A stretch of DNA of 40,200 nucleotides, taken from the NCBI GenBank assembly GCA_030590985.1, contig JAUVBX010000004.1, forward strand, positions 1-40,200, given 5' to 3'. Positions 8,324-17,342 of the stretch are shown here, piece by piece; positions within the stretch are counted from its first letter, which is position 1, and each line of letters starts with the position of its first letter. This stretch comes from Lutibacter sp. (lineage in GTDB: Bacteria > Bacteroidota > Bacteroidia > Flavobacteriales > Flavobacteriaceae). The notes beneath the pieces are model-generated. The model ran no database searches. It saw only the letters and a program-made list of their open reading frames with translations, and had not been told where the DNA came from. The position numbers and the translations under genes are program-made.

Positions 8324-10222
8324 TCAGTCTAAACTCTCGTGTAATGTTGACCAAGTTTCCATCAAGTCTTGTAAATCATCCTTTTTTTGTTGATAATACT
8401 TAAAGAAATCGGGTTTTCCAATAATAGTTTCATCATTTTCAAAAATTGCTGCATCTAAATTTAGTATCTCTTTTTCTAAATCAGAAATGAGCACCTCAAT
8501 TTTACTTATTTTATTATTAATTCTTTTAATTTCCTTATCACGTTCTCTGCTGCTATTATTAGAAACTGCTTTATTCGTTTTTAGATTATTCGAAATTCTC
8601 TCAACCTCTCTAAAATTATCAAATTTACGTTGTTCTAAATAATAATTGATATCCCCTAAGTATTCTTTTATTTTATGTTCTCTAAATTCATAAACTTTAT
8701 CAACCAGTCCTTGTAAAAAATCTCTGTCATGAGAAACTAGAATTAAACTTCCTTCAAATGCTTTTAATGCATTTTTAAGTACATTTTTTGAAACCATATC
8801 CAAATGATTGGTAGGTTCGTCCATTATTAAAACATTAAATGGATTTAACAACATTTTACATAAGGCAAGTCTGTTTCTTTCGCCTCCTGACAACACTTTA
8901 ACTTTTTTCTCTACAGTATCTCCTCCAAAAAGGAAACTCCCCAACATATTTCTAATTTTAACACGATTCCCATCATTTGCTGATAGTTCCATTTCTTCTA
9001 TCAATGTGTTTTCTCCATTCAAGTAATCAGATTGGTTTTGAGCAAAATAACCGATTTTAACGTTATGTCCTACTTCAACTTCACCATTGTAAGTTATTTC
9101 ATTAACTAAAATCTTTGCTAGAGTGGTCTTTCCCATACCATTTTGTCCTACAAATGCAATTTTACAACCTCTTTCTATCAATAGATCAAATTTATCAATA
9201 ACTAAATTTTCATCATATCTTTTTGTCACTTCATTGAGAGTGAAAATAAGTTTACCTGGTTGATCTGCTGATGGAAAACGAACATTCATTACCGAATTAT
9301 CAGTTACATCTACTTCAATTCTATCGACTTTTTCTAATTTTTTTATAAGTGACTGCGCAAATGCGGCTTTACTCGCTTTATATCGAAATTTTTCTATAAG
9401 TTGTTCTGTCTGTTTTATCTGCTTTTCCTGATTTTTTTTAGCCTGTAATTGTTTTTCAATTAATTCTTGACGAATCGCAAGGTATTGCGAATACGGTTTT
9501 TTAAAGTCATAAATGCTTCCTAATGATATCTCAATCGTACGATTGGTTACATTATCGAGGAACATTCTATCGTGTGAAACAACCAATACTATTCCTTTAT
9601 AAGATTTTAAAAAATTTTCAAACCATAAAATCGAATCTAAATCTAAATGATTAGTAGGTTCATCTAATAACAGAACTTCATTGTTTTGAAGTAATAGTTT
9701 TGCTAATTCTATACGCATTCGCCATCCACCTGAAAAAGTATCTGTAATCTTATCAAAATCATCACGTTTAAAACCTAAACCTTGTAATATTCGCTCAGTA
9801 TCGCCTTTATAACTATAACCACCTATCAAATCAAAACGATGCGTTAAATCATCTAATTGATGTAAAAGATCTTGATATGCTTCACTCTCAAAGTCTTTCC
9901 TAGATTCTAATTGGATGTGAATATCGGATAAAGTAGATTCAATTGATTTTATCTCTGAAAAGGCTAAGTAAGTTTCTTCTAAAATTGTTTTTCCATAATT
10001 AAAATCTATATCTTGTTTGAGAAAACCAATTTTAGTGTTTTTGTCGATAGCTAATATCCCATCATATTCTTGTTCACCTGCAATAACACGTAGAAGTGTA
10101 GATTTTCCAGCACCATTCTTACCAATTAATCCTACCCTATTTCCTGCAGTAAGTTTAAACCCCATATCAGAAAAAATAGGTGTTCCTGCAAAAGATACCG
10201 ATAAGTTATTTACATCTATCAT
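8324..10222 (-). CDS. ABC-F family ATPase (Uup/EttA-like)
   Basis: Soluble twin-ATPase protein of 632 residues with no membrane segments. Two nucleotide-binding domains are present: GKNGAGKST (about 36-44) with signature FSGGWRMRIELA and Walker B VLLLDEPTNHLD, then GQNGMGKTT (about 360) with LSGGERNRLALC and VLIMDEPTNHLD. Between them lies the charged helical P-site linker (KKNQEKQIKQTEQLIEKFRYKASKA region). A C-terminal coiled coil (about 545-632) resembles Uup. ABC-F proteins act on the ribosome in translation or antibiotic protection. The subfamily could be Uup-like rather than a resistance factor; sequence alone cannot decide. It sits in a minus-strand run with the mlaE/mlaF genes. Confidence 0.92.
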   Translation of the reverse strand: MIDVNNLSVSFAGTPIFSDMGFKLTAGNRVGLIGKNGAGKSTLLRVIAGEQEYDGILAIDKNTKIGFLKQDIDFNYGKTILEETYLAFSEIKSIESTLSDIHIQLESRKDFESEAYQDLLHQLDDLTHRFDLIGGYSYKGDTERILQGLGFKRDDFDKITDTFSGGWRMRIELAKLLLQNNEVLLLDEPTNHLDLDSILWFENFLKSYKGIVLVVSHDRMFLDNVTNRTIEISLGSIYDFKKPYSQYLAIRQELIEKQLQAKKNQEKQIKQTEQLIEKFRYKASKAAFAQSLIKKLEKVDRIEVDVTDNSVMNVRFPSADQPGKLIFTLNEVTKRYDENLVIDKFDLLIERGCKIAFVGQNGMGKTTLAKILVNEITYNGEVEVGHNVKIGYFAQNQSDYLNGENTLIEEMELSANDGNRVKIRNMLGSFLFGGDTVEKKVKVLSGGERNRLALCKMLLNPFNVLIMDEPTNHLDMVSKNVLKNALKAFEGSLILVSHDRDFLQGLVDKVYEFREHKIKEYLGDINYYLEQRKFDNFREVERISNNLKTNKAVSNNSSRERDKEIKRINNKISKIEVLISDLEKEILNLDAAIFENDETIIGKPDFFKYYQQKKDDLQDLMETWSTLHESLD

Positions 10223-10271
10223 TATTGGGTTATGGATTATGAAAATTAATTATTCTTGTAATTACTTGGTA

Positions 10272-11321
10272 TTATAAAAGGTTTTCATATCGCTTAATAT
10301 TCATTTCATCTATAATTGGTGTATTATTTTCTATATGTTCAAACAAAATGCTAGCTATAGCGGGAGCAACTATTACTCCACGTGTGCCTAGTCCATTTAA
10401 AACGGCTAAATTAGAATATTTTGGATGTTTCCCTACCAATGGACGTCGATCTTTTATTGTAGGTCTTATTCCAACTTTATAGTCTAAGACCTTGTAAGGT
10501 AGTTTTAAAAAACCTTGTAATTTTCGTTTTAATTCTTGTTTTGCAGTTTTAGTGGGTTTAAATGATTTATCCTCCCAATTATAAGTAGCTCCAACTACAA
10601 ATTTATGATTTCCAAACGGAACCATAAACACACTAGATTTTAAAGCATAGTTAATAGCTAGATCAGGAACTTCAATTAGCAACATTTCACCTTTGGCTTC
10701 TCTCATAGGTAAATAACTAAAATATGGATTTTGATGTAAATAAGATCCCTCACTAAAGACCACATTAGTAGTTTCAATATCTTGGTAATGTATTATATCA
10801 TCTGAAATTATCAGTTGATCATATTTAAAAGTTTTTTGTTGAAATAAATCATTTTCTATCAAATAAGCTTTATAGTCATACAGAAGCTCTTCACCAGCTA
10901 TCCTTCCGACATTTTTGAGCTCTCCATATCCAAATGGAGCATTTATGCCATTGATATCTTTGTGAACAATTTTAGGGTTCATATATTCTGACATCAGCGT
11001 TTTGTCAGAAGCAACAACCCAATTATTTTGTTCTCCCACCGATTGCAGAATTCTACAAATTTTAAAAGGATAAATATATTTTTTAGCGAACTTTTTTTCT
11101 AGTTCTTTATAAAATGGAAGTGCTATTTGCCACATTTCATGTGCTTTCCAAGCTGGTGTAAATCTTTTAAGAATTGTAGGATTATACATCCCACCCACCA
11201 CTCGACTAGGAATGTTTTGATTATCATCAATAACAACAAATGACTTACCAGCTTTTTCTAATTCAGCGATAAAAGCCATTCCAGCTAATCCAAATCCTAT
11301 TACTAAATAATCAACTTTCAT
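10272..11321 (-). CDS. FAD-dependent oxidoreductase (DAO family)
   Basis: The 349-residue protein opens with a Rossmann FAD motif (VIGFGLAGMAFIAELEKAG, residues about 7-25) and a strand ending in VIDD, the ADP-ribose acidic position. The C-terminal half has VGIRPTIKDRRPLVGKHP and LNGLGTRGVIVAP, the second FAD-contact region of glycine-oxidase/DadA-type amine oxidoreductases. Substrate is unknown; it resembles the FAD-DAO domain of MnmC in layout but lacks a methyltransferase domain. It is cytoplasmic, no signal peptide. It follows the gldN terminator and precedes the ABC-F gene by 49 bp on the same strand. Confidence 0.85.
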   Translation of the reverse strand: MKVDYLVIGFGLAGMAFIAELEKAGKSFVVIDDNQNIPSRVVGGMYNPTILKRFTPAWKAHEMWQIALPFYKELEKKFAKKYIYPFKICRILQSVGEQNNWVVASDKTLMSEYMNPKIVHKDINGINAPFGYGELKNVGRIAGEELLYDYKAYLIENDLFQQKTFKYDQLIISDDIIHYQDIETTNVVFSEGSYLHQNPYFSYLPMREAKGEMLLIEVPDLAINYALKSSVFMVPFGNHKFVVGATYNWEDKSFKPTKTAKQELKRKLQGFLKLPYKVLDYKVGIRPTIKDRRPLVGKHPKYSNLAVLNGLGTRGVIVAPAIASILFEHIENNTPIIDEMNIKRYENLL

Positions 11322-11356
11322 AAATTTACATTTATCTTAGAAATTACTAAAATAAA

Positions 11357-11384
11357 AAAAAGACCCTCGATTGAGAGTCTTTTT
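11357..11384 (-). terminator. Intrinsic terminator of the gldKLMN operon
   Basis: Arms AAAAAGAC (11357-11364) and GTCTTTTT (11377-11384) plus inner CTC/GAG pairs form a stem, and the minus strand continues into eight T residues. It lies 20 bases beyond the gldN stop. Confidence 0.85.
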
Positions 11385-11403
11385 AAGAAATTATTGTTTG
11401 GAA

Positions 11404-12309
11404 TTAATAATTCCATAAATCTAATTCTTTATTTCGAATATTCTCTTTTAATTTTTCAGATTCTAAAACTTGGAATAGTGAATTACCTTTTACATAATTT
11501 TTTACCTCTCTATCTCCATGAATATTTTCCTCTTTATATATTAAAGAACTAAAACGATGTGCATTTAAAAGATGGTCAAATGATATTGGAAATGCAGCAT
11601 TGTTAGGATTAAATACTTTCATCTCATGCATAACTTGTCTTGCATTAGGATAAAAAACCCAAAATATTGCTAATTTCTCATTGATATCACCAATATCGTC
11701 ACGACCAATAGTTTGTACATCTTGCGCGACAGGAGCAATCCCTAAAAGTCTAAATTTCATTTCTCCTTGACGTTTATCAATATACCACACACCTTTTATC
11801 TTATAACCCTCAATATGTTCTGAATCTATATTATAAATATCAATATATTCTGAAATATCAGCATAAGGATCTGCATTTAAGACATCAATTCCTTCAGCAA
11901 TTGTATCTCTTCTATACAATTTCTCTTGAATTTCTTGATAAGAAAGCTTTGCTGTAAAATAAGAATCATCATAAACTTCAGAAATTTCCCCTTGCTTAAT
12001 ACCTCTTAAGAGTGTATCATATAAGGAACGACGGTCATTAGAAATACGCATAGTGTCTATTGGATAGTAATAAGGAAGATTTAAACGCTCATTTAAATCA
12101 ACATATTCCCATACTATTTTAGACCAATAAATATCACGGTCATCAATAAAACCATATTCTAAGGGTTTGTCATTATCTGCTGCCAACTTCTCTAATGATT
12201 TCTTCCCTATATCTTGAGGAACTTTAGCATTTAATAAGTTAGATTGTGCACTAATAATAGCACTTACAAATAAAAATACACTTAGTATTAAAAATTTAGT
12301 ACGATTCAT
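11404..12309 (-). CDS. gldN: Gliding motility / type IX secretion protein GldN
   Basis: Periplasmic T9SS component of 301 residues with signal peptide (MNRTKFLILSVFLFVSAIISAQ). Last gene of the gldK-L-M-N operon. The mature part shows GldN-type sequence: FIDDRDIYWSKIVWEYVDLNERLN, YYYPIDT, then IKGVWYIDKRQGEMKFRLLGIAP and the FWVFYPNARQVMHEMKVFN block. In known systems (PorN in Porphyromonas) GldN forms a ring complex with the lipoprotein GldK on the periplasmic face of the outer membrane. Length and order fit. Only 14 bp separate it from gldM. It is followed by the operon terminator. Confidence 0.95.
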   Translation of the reverse strand: MNRTKFLILSVFLFVSAIISAQSNLLNAKVPQDIGKKSLEKLAADNDKPLEYGFIDDRDIYWSKIVWEYVDLNERLNLPYYYPIDTMRISNDRRSLYDTLLRGIKQGEISEVYDDSYFTAKLSYQEIQEKLYRRDTIAEGIDVLNADPYADISEYIDIYNIDSEHIEGYKIKGVWYIDKRQGEMKFRLLGIAPVAQDVQTIGRDDIGDINEKLAIFWVFYPNARQVMHEMKVFNPNNAAFPISFDHLLNAHRFSSLIYKEENIHGDREVKNYVKGNSLFQVLESEKLKENIRNKELDLWNY

Positions 12310-12323
12310 TTTACTTTATTTTT

Positions 12324-13865
12324 CTATTTTATTTCAATCATTACCGGCGAAGCATTTTTAATCCTATAACCAGATGCACTACCTACTAATGATGATTTGA
12401 TGTCAAAAATATTAACCATATCTCCTCTTTTAGCTTTAGCAATTGCACCTTGTGCTTTAGAACTCATTCTAGCTCCACTTACAATAACAGTAGCTTGTCC
12501 AGGAACTTTAACTTTAAATGCAGTTGTTCGTAGTGTTAAATCAAATACAAAATCAGGTAAAACTACCCCAACGGTTGCTTTTGCTAAACTAGCTTTTGGC
12601 ATAGAAACATTTCCCGTTTGATTACGGATAGCGCCTCTTGGAGCAGGAATATCCATAATTCTAAACTCCATAGGAGTTCTTATTGTTTTTCCACTTGATA
12701 ATTTTGCTGTAACATTGATTGTTACAGAACTTCCTGTTGAAGGATTCATCACATATTTACCTTTCCCAACTTTTTTTAAACCTGGTGCATTTGCATTAAC
12801 ATTGCCATCACCTACTCCTGGTACCGATATTGAAATAGGATTATCTAAACCACGATAAACTACATTCATTTTATCAGCAGATATTACAGCACTACTCGGT
12901 TCTGTGATTACAGTATACTCACTTGTAAATTCAACTTCAATATCGTCACCATCTTTCTGTTTAAAAATAAATTTACCTTTAATTGGATGTGTCCCAGGAT
13001 TACCAGCTCTAAAGCTCAAATTAACCTGACCAGATTCTACTTTACCTGCTACATTTGATTCAAATTTATCGGGTTTAAAACTAGGATCATATTTACCCAA
13101 TACAATTTTACCAGTTACTGTTTCACCAGAGAAATAGGCACTTTTGTCAAGAGCAACAATACCTTCATAATTAGACAAACTCGCATCTTCAATAAGTTTT
13201 GTACCTAAAAAGGTGTTGTAAATATCAGATTCTGTAGTACGAATATCAGCTTGTATCTGTTCAATATTAGTTAAAGTTGTAATCAAGGGGAAACCTTTAT
13301 AACGACTTTCTAACCAAGGAATTTTAATTTTCCCATCTTTAACAGTTTGATCTTCTATTGCAAATCTATTCTCAATCTGACTTTTAAGTTCTGTGTATTT
13401 TTCGTTATCAAGCTTACTTATAACCGTTCCACTATAGCCATTAATTCTGTCTAAAAACTCTTGCCCTTGTGTAGAAAATTTGTTATCACTAGAGAAGAAA
13501 AAAGCATCACCTGCTTCTTCACTATCCATTGATTCATAATCACTCAAATCATCCAAATGTTCTGTAAGTTTACTTTTAACTACATCTAAATATTGAAAAA
13601 AATCATCTGATTCTGTTTTAATCAATTGTGCATTATTATAAGAATCTTTATATCTTTCAGGGCTATCAACTGCTTTTTTTGCTAAACTTTCAATAACTCC
13701 TTTATTGGCTTCACCTACTCTTATGTTAGATTCAGTCAATCTTTCTTTCATAAAACCAAAAGACGATAATACTTTTTTACTCATATTTAATGCAAGCATC
13801 GCAATAAATACAAGATACATCAAGTTGATCATCTTTTGCCGTGCTGATAAATTTCCTCCTGCCAT
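12324..13865 (-). CDS. gldM: Gliding motility / T9SS motor protein GldM
   Basis: Inner-membrane T9SS motor stator/shaft protein, 513 residues. One N-terminal membrane helix (MINLMYLVFIAMLALNM, residues about 12-28) is preceded by the conserved Arg9 in MAGGNLSARQK, which in Flavobacterium GldLM is important for the proton-driven motor. Residues about 30-220 are helical (first periplasmic domain), then Ig-like beta domains to the end (GKIVLGKYDPSF, YRGLDNPISISVPGV, RGDMVNIFDIKSS). This matches the straight periplasmic shaft of GldM/PorM. The 44-bp gap from gldL and identical orientation mark the operon. Confidence 0.96.
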   Translation of the reverse strand: MAGGNLSARQKMINLMYLVFIAMLALNMSKKVLSSFGFMKERLTESNIRVGEANKGVIESLAKKAVDSPERYKDSYNNAQLIKTESDDFFQYLDVVKSKLTEHLDDLSDYESMDSEEAGDAFFFSSDNKFSTQGQEFLDRINGYSGTVISKLDNEKYTELKSQIENRFAIEDQTVKDGKIKIPWLESRYKGFPLITTLTNIEQIQADIRTTESDIYNTFLGTKLIEDASLSNYEGIVALDKSAYFSGETVTGKIVLGKYDPSFKPDKFESNVAGKVESGQVNLSFRAGNPGTHPIKGKFIFKQKDGDDIEVEFTSEYTVITEPSSAVISADKMNVVYRGLDNPISISVPGVGDGNVNANAPGLKKVGKGKYVMNPSTGSSVTINVTAKLSSGKTIRTPMEFRIMDIPAPRGAIRNQTGNVSMPKASLAKATVGVVLPDFVFDLTLRTTAFKVKVPGQATVIVSGARMSSKAQGAIAKAKRGDMVNIFDIKSSLVGSASGYRIKNASPVMIEIK

Positions 13866-13909
13866 ATTATTTACTTTTAAAGGTTATTAATTGGTTTGGT
13901 TTTGGAAAA

Positions 13910-14584
13910 TTATCCTTTGTTCATTGCACTTAACATACCACCATATACCCCGTTAAGAGTTTGAAGTTTATTCGTCATAGATTCCATTTGCTCTTTTAGC
14001 ATTCCTGCATTTTGAGCCATTTCTTCGTTAACTTGGGCTTGTCTGCTTGTGCTTTCTAGTTGCACCTTATACAAACTATTTAAAGATTCCATCTGAGCAG
14101 CTGCCATTGATAATTGTTCACTATATCTATTAGTTGCTGAGATCGAATCAACCGCTGGTTGAATTTGTTCTGCAGCTCCTTTAAAATTCAGTATGCTTTC
14201 ACCTAAACTTGTCATTAAACCTACATCTAACTTTGCTTCTTTTAACATACCGTCTAATTTCTGAGACAACATAGTTTGTACTTCTTTGGCTTCCAGCATA
14301 TCTTTTCTTTTCGCTTCTCTTTTTTTCTCTCTTTCCCCACCTGCTAATTCAGGATATACTTTTGACCAGTCTAAATCCTCATCAACTTTTTCAAAGGCTG
14401 AAACTGCAAATACAACCGCTTCAGTAATTAACCCAATTGCTAGTAACATACCTCCCGTTAAATGAATTGGTCCTAAATTTAATTTCCAGTGGAGAATCTT
14501 AAAAAGTGCTCCTAAAATTACAATTGATGCTCCAAGACTATACGTCATGTGAAAAAATTTCTTACTTGCTCTTGACTGTGCCAT
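13910..14584 (-). CDS. gldL: Gliding motility / T9SS motor protein GldL
   Basis: Two-helix inner-membrane component of the proton-driven GldLM motor, 224 residues. The first helix spans about 14-31 (YSLGASIVILGALFKILHW) and the second about 44-61, carrying the buried Glu55 (AIGLITEAVVFAV) expected for proton handling. A cytoplasmic helical tail follows, with KKREAKRKDM and long coiled-coil-like segments to the end. It precedes gldM and follows gldK with a 50-bp spacer. Length is typical (about 215-230). Confidence 0.96.
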   Translation of the reverse strand: MAQSRASKKFFHMTYSLGASIVILGALFKILHWKLNLGPIHLTGGMLLAIGLITEAVVFAVSAFEKVDEDLDWSKVYPELAGGEREKKREAKRKDMLEAKEVQTMLSQKLDGMLKEAKLDVGLMTSLGESILNFKGAAEQIQPAVDSISATNRYSEQLSMAAAQMESLNSLYKVQLESTSRQAQVNEEMAQNAGMLKEQMESMTNKLQTLNGVYGGMLSAMNKG

Positions 14585-14634
14585 AATGTTATTCTTTTTG
14601 GTTTATAAAAGGGTTATTAAGTTGATTAAATTTA

Positions 14635-15999
14635 TTATTTACCTGTTAAACTGGTTCCGAGATAGTCTTGTACTGTTCTAAAACCTATATAACTACGTGC
14701 TGTATCTCCATATTCATAATCTCTTGAACTCACTTCAAGGAAATATGCCATATCTTTCCATGAGCCTCCTCTTATCACTTTACGTTTATTTTTACGGTCT
14801 TCTACATTAGGGTTCATTGTCGACCCTAAATAGTATGAGGCTTCATTATAAGCTGTTTGTGTCCATTCTGACACATTTCCTGCCATATTGTATAAACCAT
14901 ATCCATTTTCATTATACGATTTTCCTTCCATGGTATATAATGCACCATCAACAGCATAATCACCTCGAGCTGGTTTAAAGTTAGCTAAAAAACATCCTCT
15001 ATCATTTGTGGTATAGGGAGTACCCCATGGATACTTGGCATATTCTAGACCACCACGTGATGCGTATTCCCATTCTGCTTCTGATGGAAGTCTAAAATGT
15101 GGTACTCTACTCGCTTTTTTACGTTCACGTAAAAAATCATTCTTCTTTTTTGTTCTCCAACTACTAAAAGCTCTTGCTTGATTCCAAGTGATACCAACAA
15201 CAGGATAATCTCCATAAGCTTGATGCCAAAAATAATCTTGATGCATCGGGTCATTATATGAATATGCAAAATCCTTAACCCAAACAGTTGTATCAGGATA
15301 AACAGGAACAATTTCATGAATTATTTGCTCTTTACGTGTAGTTCCTTTACGAGCAGCAGCTTCTCTATCCAACCATGAAAATTTATATTTTAATTTTGTT
15401 ACATCTAACATTCTCCTTCCATCAAAACTTTCGTCTAACGGAATGAACATAGTATCCATTACCTCTGCATACTCCATACTTGGAAATTCACCTGTATTCC
15501 AAATCAAATTCTCTTCCCAATTCAAAAAACGTCCCATAGTTGGTGAATTAATATCCCCTAAACTACCATAGTTTTCCATCATATATCTAACATAAACACT
15601 ACCATCACTTACCGTATCTTTAAATTGATAATCTAACAATACTCCTTCACCAGGTTCAGCACCATACGATAATTCGTCTGCTAATATTGCTAATTTGGTT
15701 CGTACAATAGAATCTCTAACCCAAAAAACGAACTCTTTGTATTCACTATTGGTTATTTCTGTCTCATCCATGTAAAATGGACGTACTGTAGCTGTTCTTG
15801 CTGGTGTATTAAGGGCTCCAATATCATCTTCATCTTGTTTACCCATAGTAAACGTACCTCCAGGAATAAAAACCATTCCGTATGGTGTCTCTGAATGCCA
15901 TTTACTACTAGTTCTTACTCCTACCAATTCACCCTTGTCGCTAGAGCCACAACTGTAAACCATTGAAATTAGCAAAATTAAAATTGCTGTTTTTCTCAT
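14635..15999 (-). CDS. gldK: Gliding motility / T9SS lipoprotein GldK
   Basis: Outer-membrane lipoprotein of the T9SS with a formylglycine-generating-enzyme-like fold; 454 residues. The signal ends in a lipobox (SMVYSCGSS, Cys17). FGE-like blocks follow: MVFIPGGTFTMG near residue 43, DETEITNSEYKEFV, PVVGITWNQARAFSSWR, FRLPSEAEWEYASRGG, GNVSEWT, VIRGGSWKDMAYF and a terminal GFRTVQD. The catalytic Cys of true sulfatase-modifying enzymes is not expected in GldK, and the domain is structural. With GldN it forms the outer-membrane-associated ring. It is the first gene of gldKLMN, transcribed from the promoter at 16026-16056. Confidence 0.96.
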   Translation of the reverse strand: MRKTAILILLISMVYSCGSSDKGELVGVRTSSKWHSETPYGMVFIPGGTFTMGKQDEDDIGALNTPARTATVRPFYMDETEITNSEYKEFVFWVRDSIVRTKLAILADELSYGAEPGEGVLLDYQFKDTVSDGSVYVRYMMENYGSLGDINSPTMGRFLNWEENLIWNTGEFPSMEYAEVMDTMFIPLDESFDGRRMLDVTKLKYKFSWLDREAAARKGTTRKEQIIHEIVPVYPDTTVWVKDFAYSYNDPMHQDYFWHQAYGDYPVVGITWNQARAFSSWRTKKKNDFLRERKKASRVPHFRLPSEAEWEYASRGGLEYAKYPWGTPYTTNDRGCFLANFKPARGDYAVDGALYTMEGKSYNENGYGLYNMAGNVSEWTQTAYNEASYYLGSTMNPNVEDRKNKRKVIRGGSWKDMAYFLEVSSRDYEYGDTARSYIGFRTVQDYLGTSLTGK

Positions 16000-16025
16000 A
16001 ATATTAATCGTTTTATCGAAACGTG

Positions 16026-16056
16026 CAAACCTAAATTATTTTTTTGATATATCAAA
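16026..16056 (-). promoter_or_regulatory. Promoter of the gldKLMN operon
   Basis: On the minus strand TTTG (16056-16053), a 19-bp spacer and TAGGTTTG (16033-16026) match the Bacteroidota consensus fully. The box ends 26 bases before the gldK start, giving a short leader. The position after the arginase-like gene shows that gld transcription is not dependent on the upstream genes. Confidence 0.8.
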
Positions 16057-16081
16057 TCTTAAATTGAATATTTACACAAAA

Positions 16082-17245
16082 TTAATCTAATTTCTTTCTA
16101 TTTATGTACCATCTGTCAGGAACTTCTTGTCTATTTGCACTTAAATAATCATTGTAAGTACAGGGTACTAACGTTCTTCTTTTAGTTTTATTATTATCTT
16201 TTACATTAATTTCCATCCACCATCTTCCACTTTTATCACTTTTATAAAATTGTAAAGTTTCTTCGTCAATCATTACAATATATTTCTTGTAATTTTGTAA
16301 GTCAATTGAGGGAAACTCGTAGGATCGATAATTAACTCCTTCTACATAATACCAAAGCATCTGTGCTATAAGCTGCGGTGTTTGTATACCACTATTATTA
16401 CTTGTATTATATTCATATATCCCAAATATAGATAATTTATCACTTAATCCAGCATATCGTGTTATCTTGCAAATATCGTCTGCACTTAAACCACTAATTA
16501 AAGCATTATTGTTTGCAGGTGCGTCAATTTTCCTAACAACTCCCATATCTATACTTAACACATCGGTATCTCGTAAAACTGGCTCAACTATCTCAATATC
16601 ACTTTTCACATCTCCTAATCTATAAGCATCGAATAATAAATTCTTTATTAAATTAATTTCATCCTGCGAATTTAAAAACGTTTGATACCCAATATTTGAA
16701 AAGTTAAATAAATTATTTGGCTTTTCCATCACAATCTTAGTTAAATACGATTGTGAATCTATCATTTCATCAAAACTTCCTAAATCAAATTTTGCATCAA
16801 CAACTGCTAAGTTCACTTTTTGTTCCAAATCATCAAAAGCTCTATAACTAGCATAGGTTAAAGCTTGACTTCCTCCAATTATTATTGGCAGCAACTTTTG
16901 TTTAAGTAAATAAGTTATTATTTCTTTTAGAGCTACTTCCGTGTCTTTATAAGATTTTCCAATTTTAACATCTCCTAAGTCATAAATACTAGTATTCCAA
17001 TTTCCTGCAAATAATTGATAAAATTCTTTTCTTATTAAATCAATATCTTGCCCCGTTCCTTTATTATTAACAGCAGAACGATCTTCAGGTACTCCAATAA
17101 ATACGAGAGAACTAGCAACAAAACCAATACTACTTTTAGCATTGTTTAGAATAATATTTTTTCCTAAACATCCTTCTGGTAGTGCTTCAATAAAATCAAC
17201 AATTGATTTTTTTACAGGATTTATAAAATTTTCTATGCAATCCAT
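16082..17245 (-). CDS. Arginase-fold protein with degenerate metal site
   Basis: The 387-residue protein has the ureohydrolase (arginase/formiminoglutamase) fold: GTGQDIDLIRKEFYQLF, LLPIIIGGSQALTYASY, LAVVDAKFDLG, DVLSIDMGVVRKIDAPANN and LIAQMLWYYV. The Mn ligands are largely gone: GG[D/G]HS is GGSQA (His to Gln), DAHxD is DAKFD (His to Lys), and DxDxxDP is DMG (second Asp to Gly). The binuclear hydrolase reaction is therefore unlikely. After the domain is a C-terminal extension of about 80 residues (QFYKSDKSGRWWMEI onward). It sits between topA and gldK on the same strand but gldK has its own promoter. Automatic labels as formimidoylglutamase would be misleading. A structural or binding role is inferred. 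Confidence 0.85.
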   Translation of the reverse strand: MDCIENFINPVKKSIVDFIEALPEGCLGKNIILNNAKSSIGFVASSLVFIGVPEDRSAVNNKGTGQDIDLIRKEFYQLFAGNWNTSIYDLGDVKIGKSYKDTEVALKEIITYLLKQKLLPIIIGGSQALTYASYRAFDDLEQKVNLAVVDAKFDLGSFDEMIDSQSYLTKIVMEKPNNLFNFSNIGYQTFLNSQDEINLIKNLLFDAYRLGDVKSDIEIVEPVLRDTDVLSIDMGVVRKIDAPANNNALISGLSADDICKITRYAGLSDKLSIFGIYEYNTSNNSGIQTPQLIAQMLWYYVEGVNYRSYEFPSIDLQNYKKYIVMIDEETLQFYKSDKSGRWWMEINVKDNNKTKRRTLVPCTYNDYLSANRQEVPDRWYINRKKLD

Positions 17246-17342
17246 ACAGGAGATAAGTCACGAATTAGAGGGTAACTAACTTAACTAGTTTTAATAATTA
17301 GAACAAATTTACTTAAAAAAAATAACACTATAATAAATTATC

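Noticed and set aside
16082-17245. A functional formimidoylglutamase or arginase
   Set aside because: Key metal-binding residues of the ureohydrolase motifs are replaced, so the usual activity is unlikely even though the fold matches.
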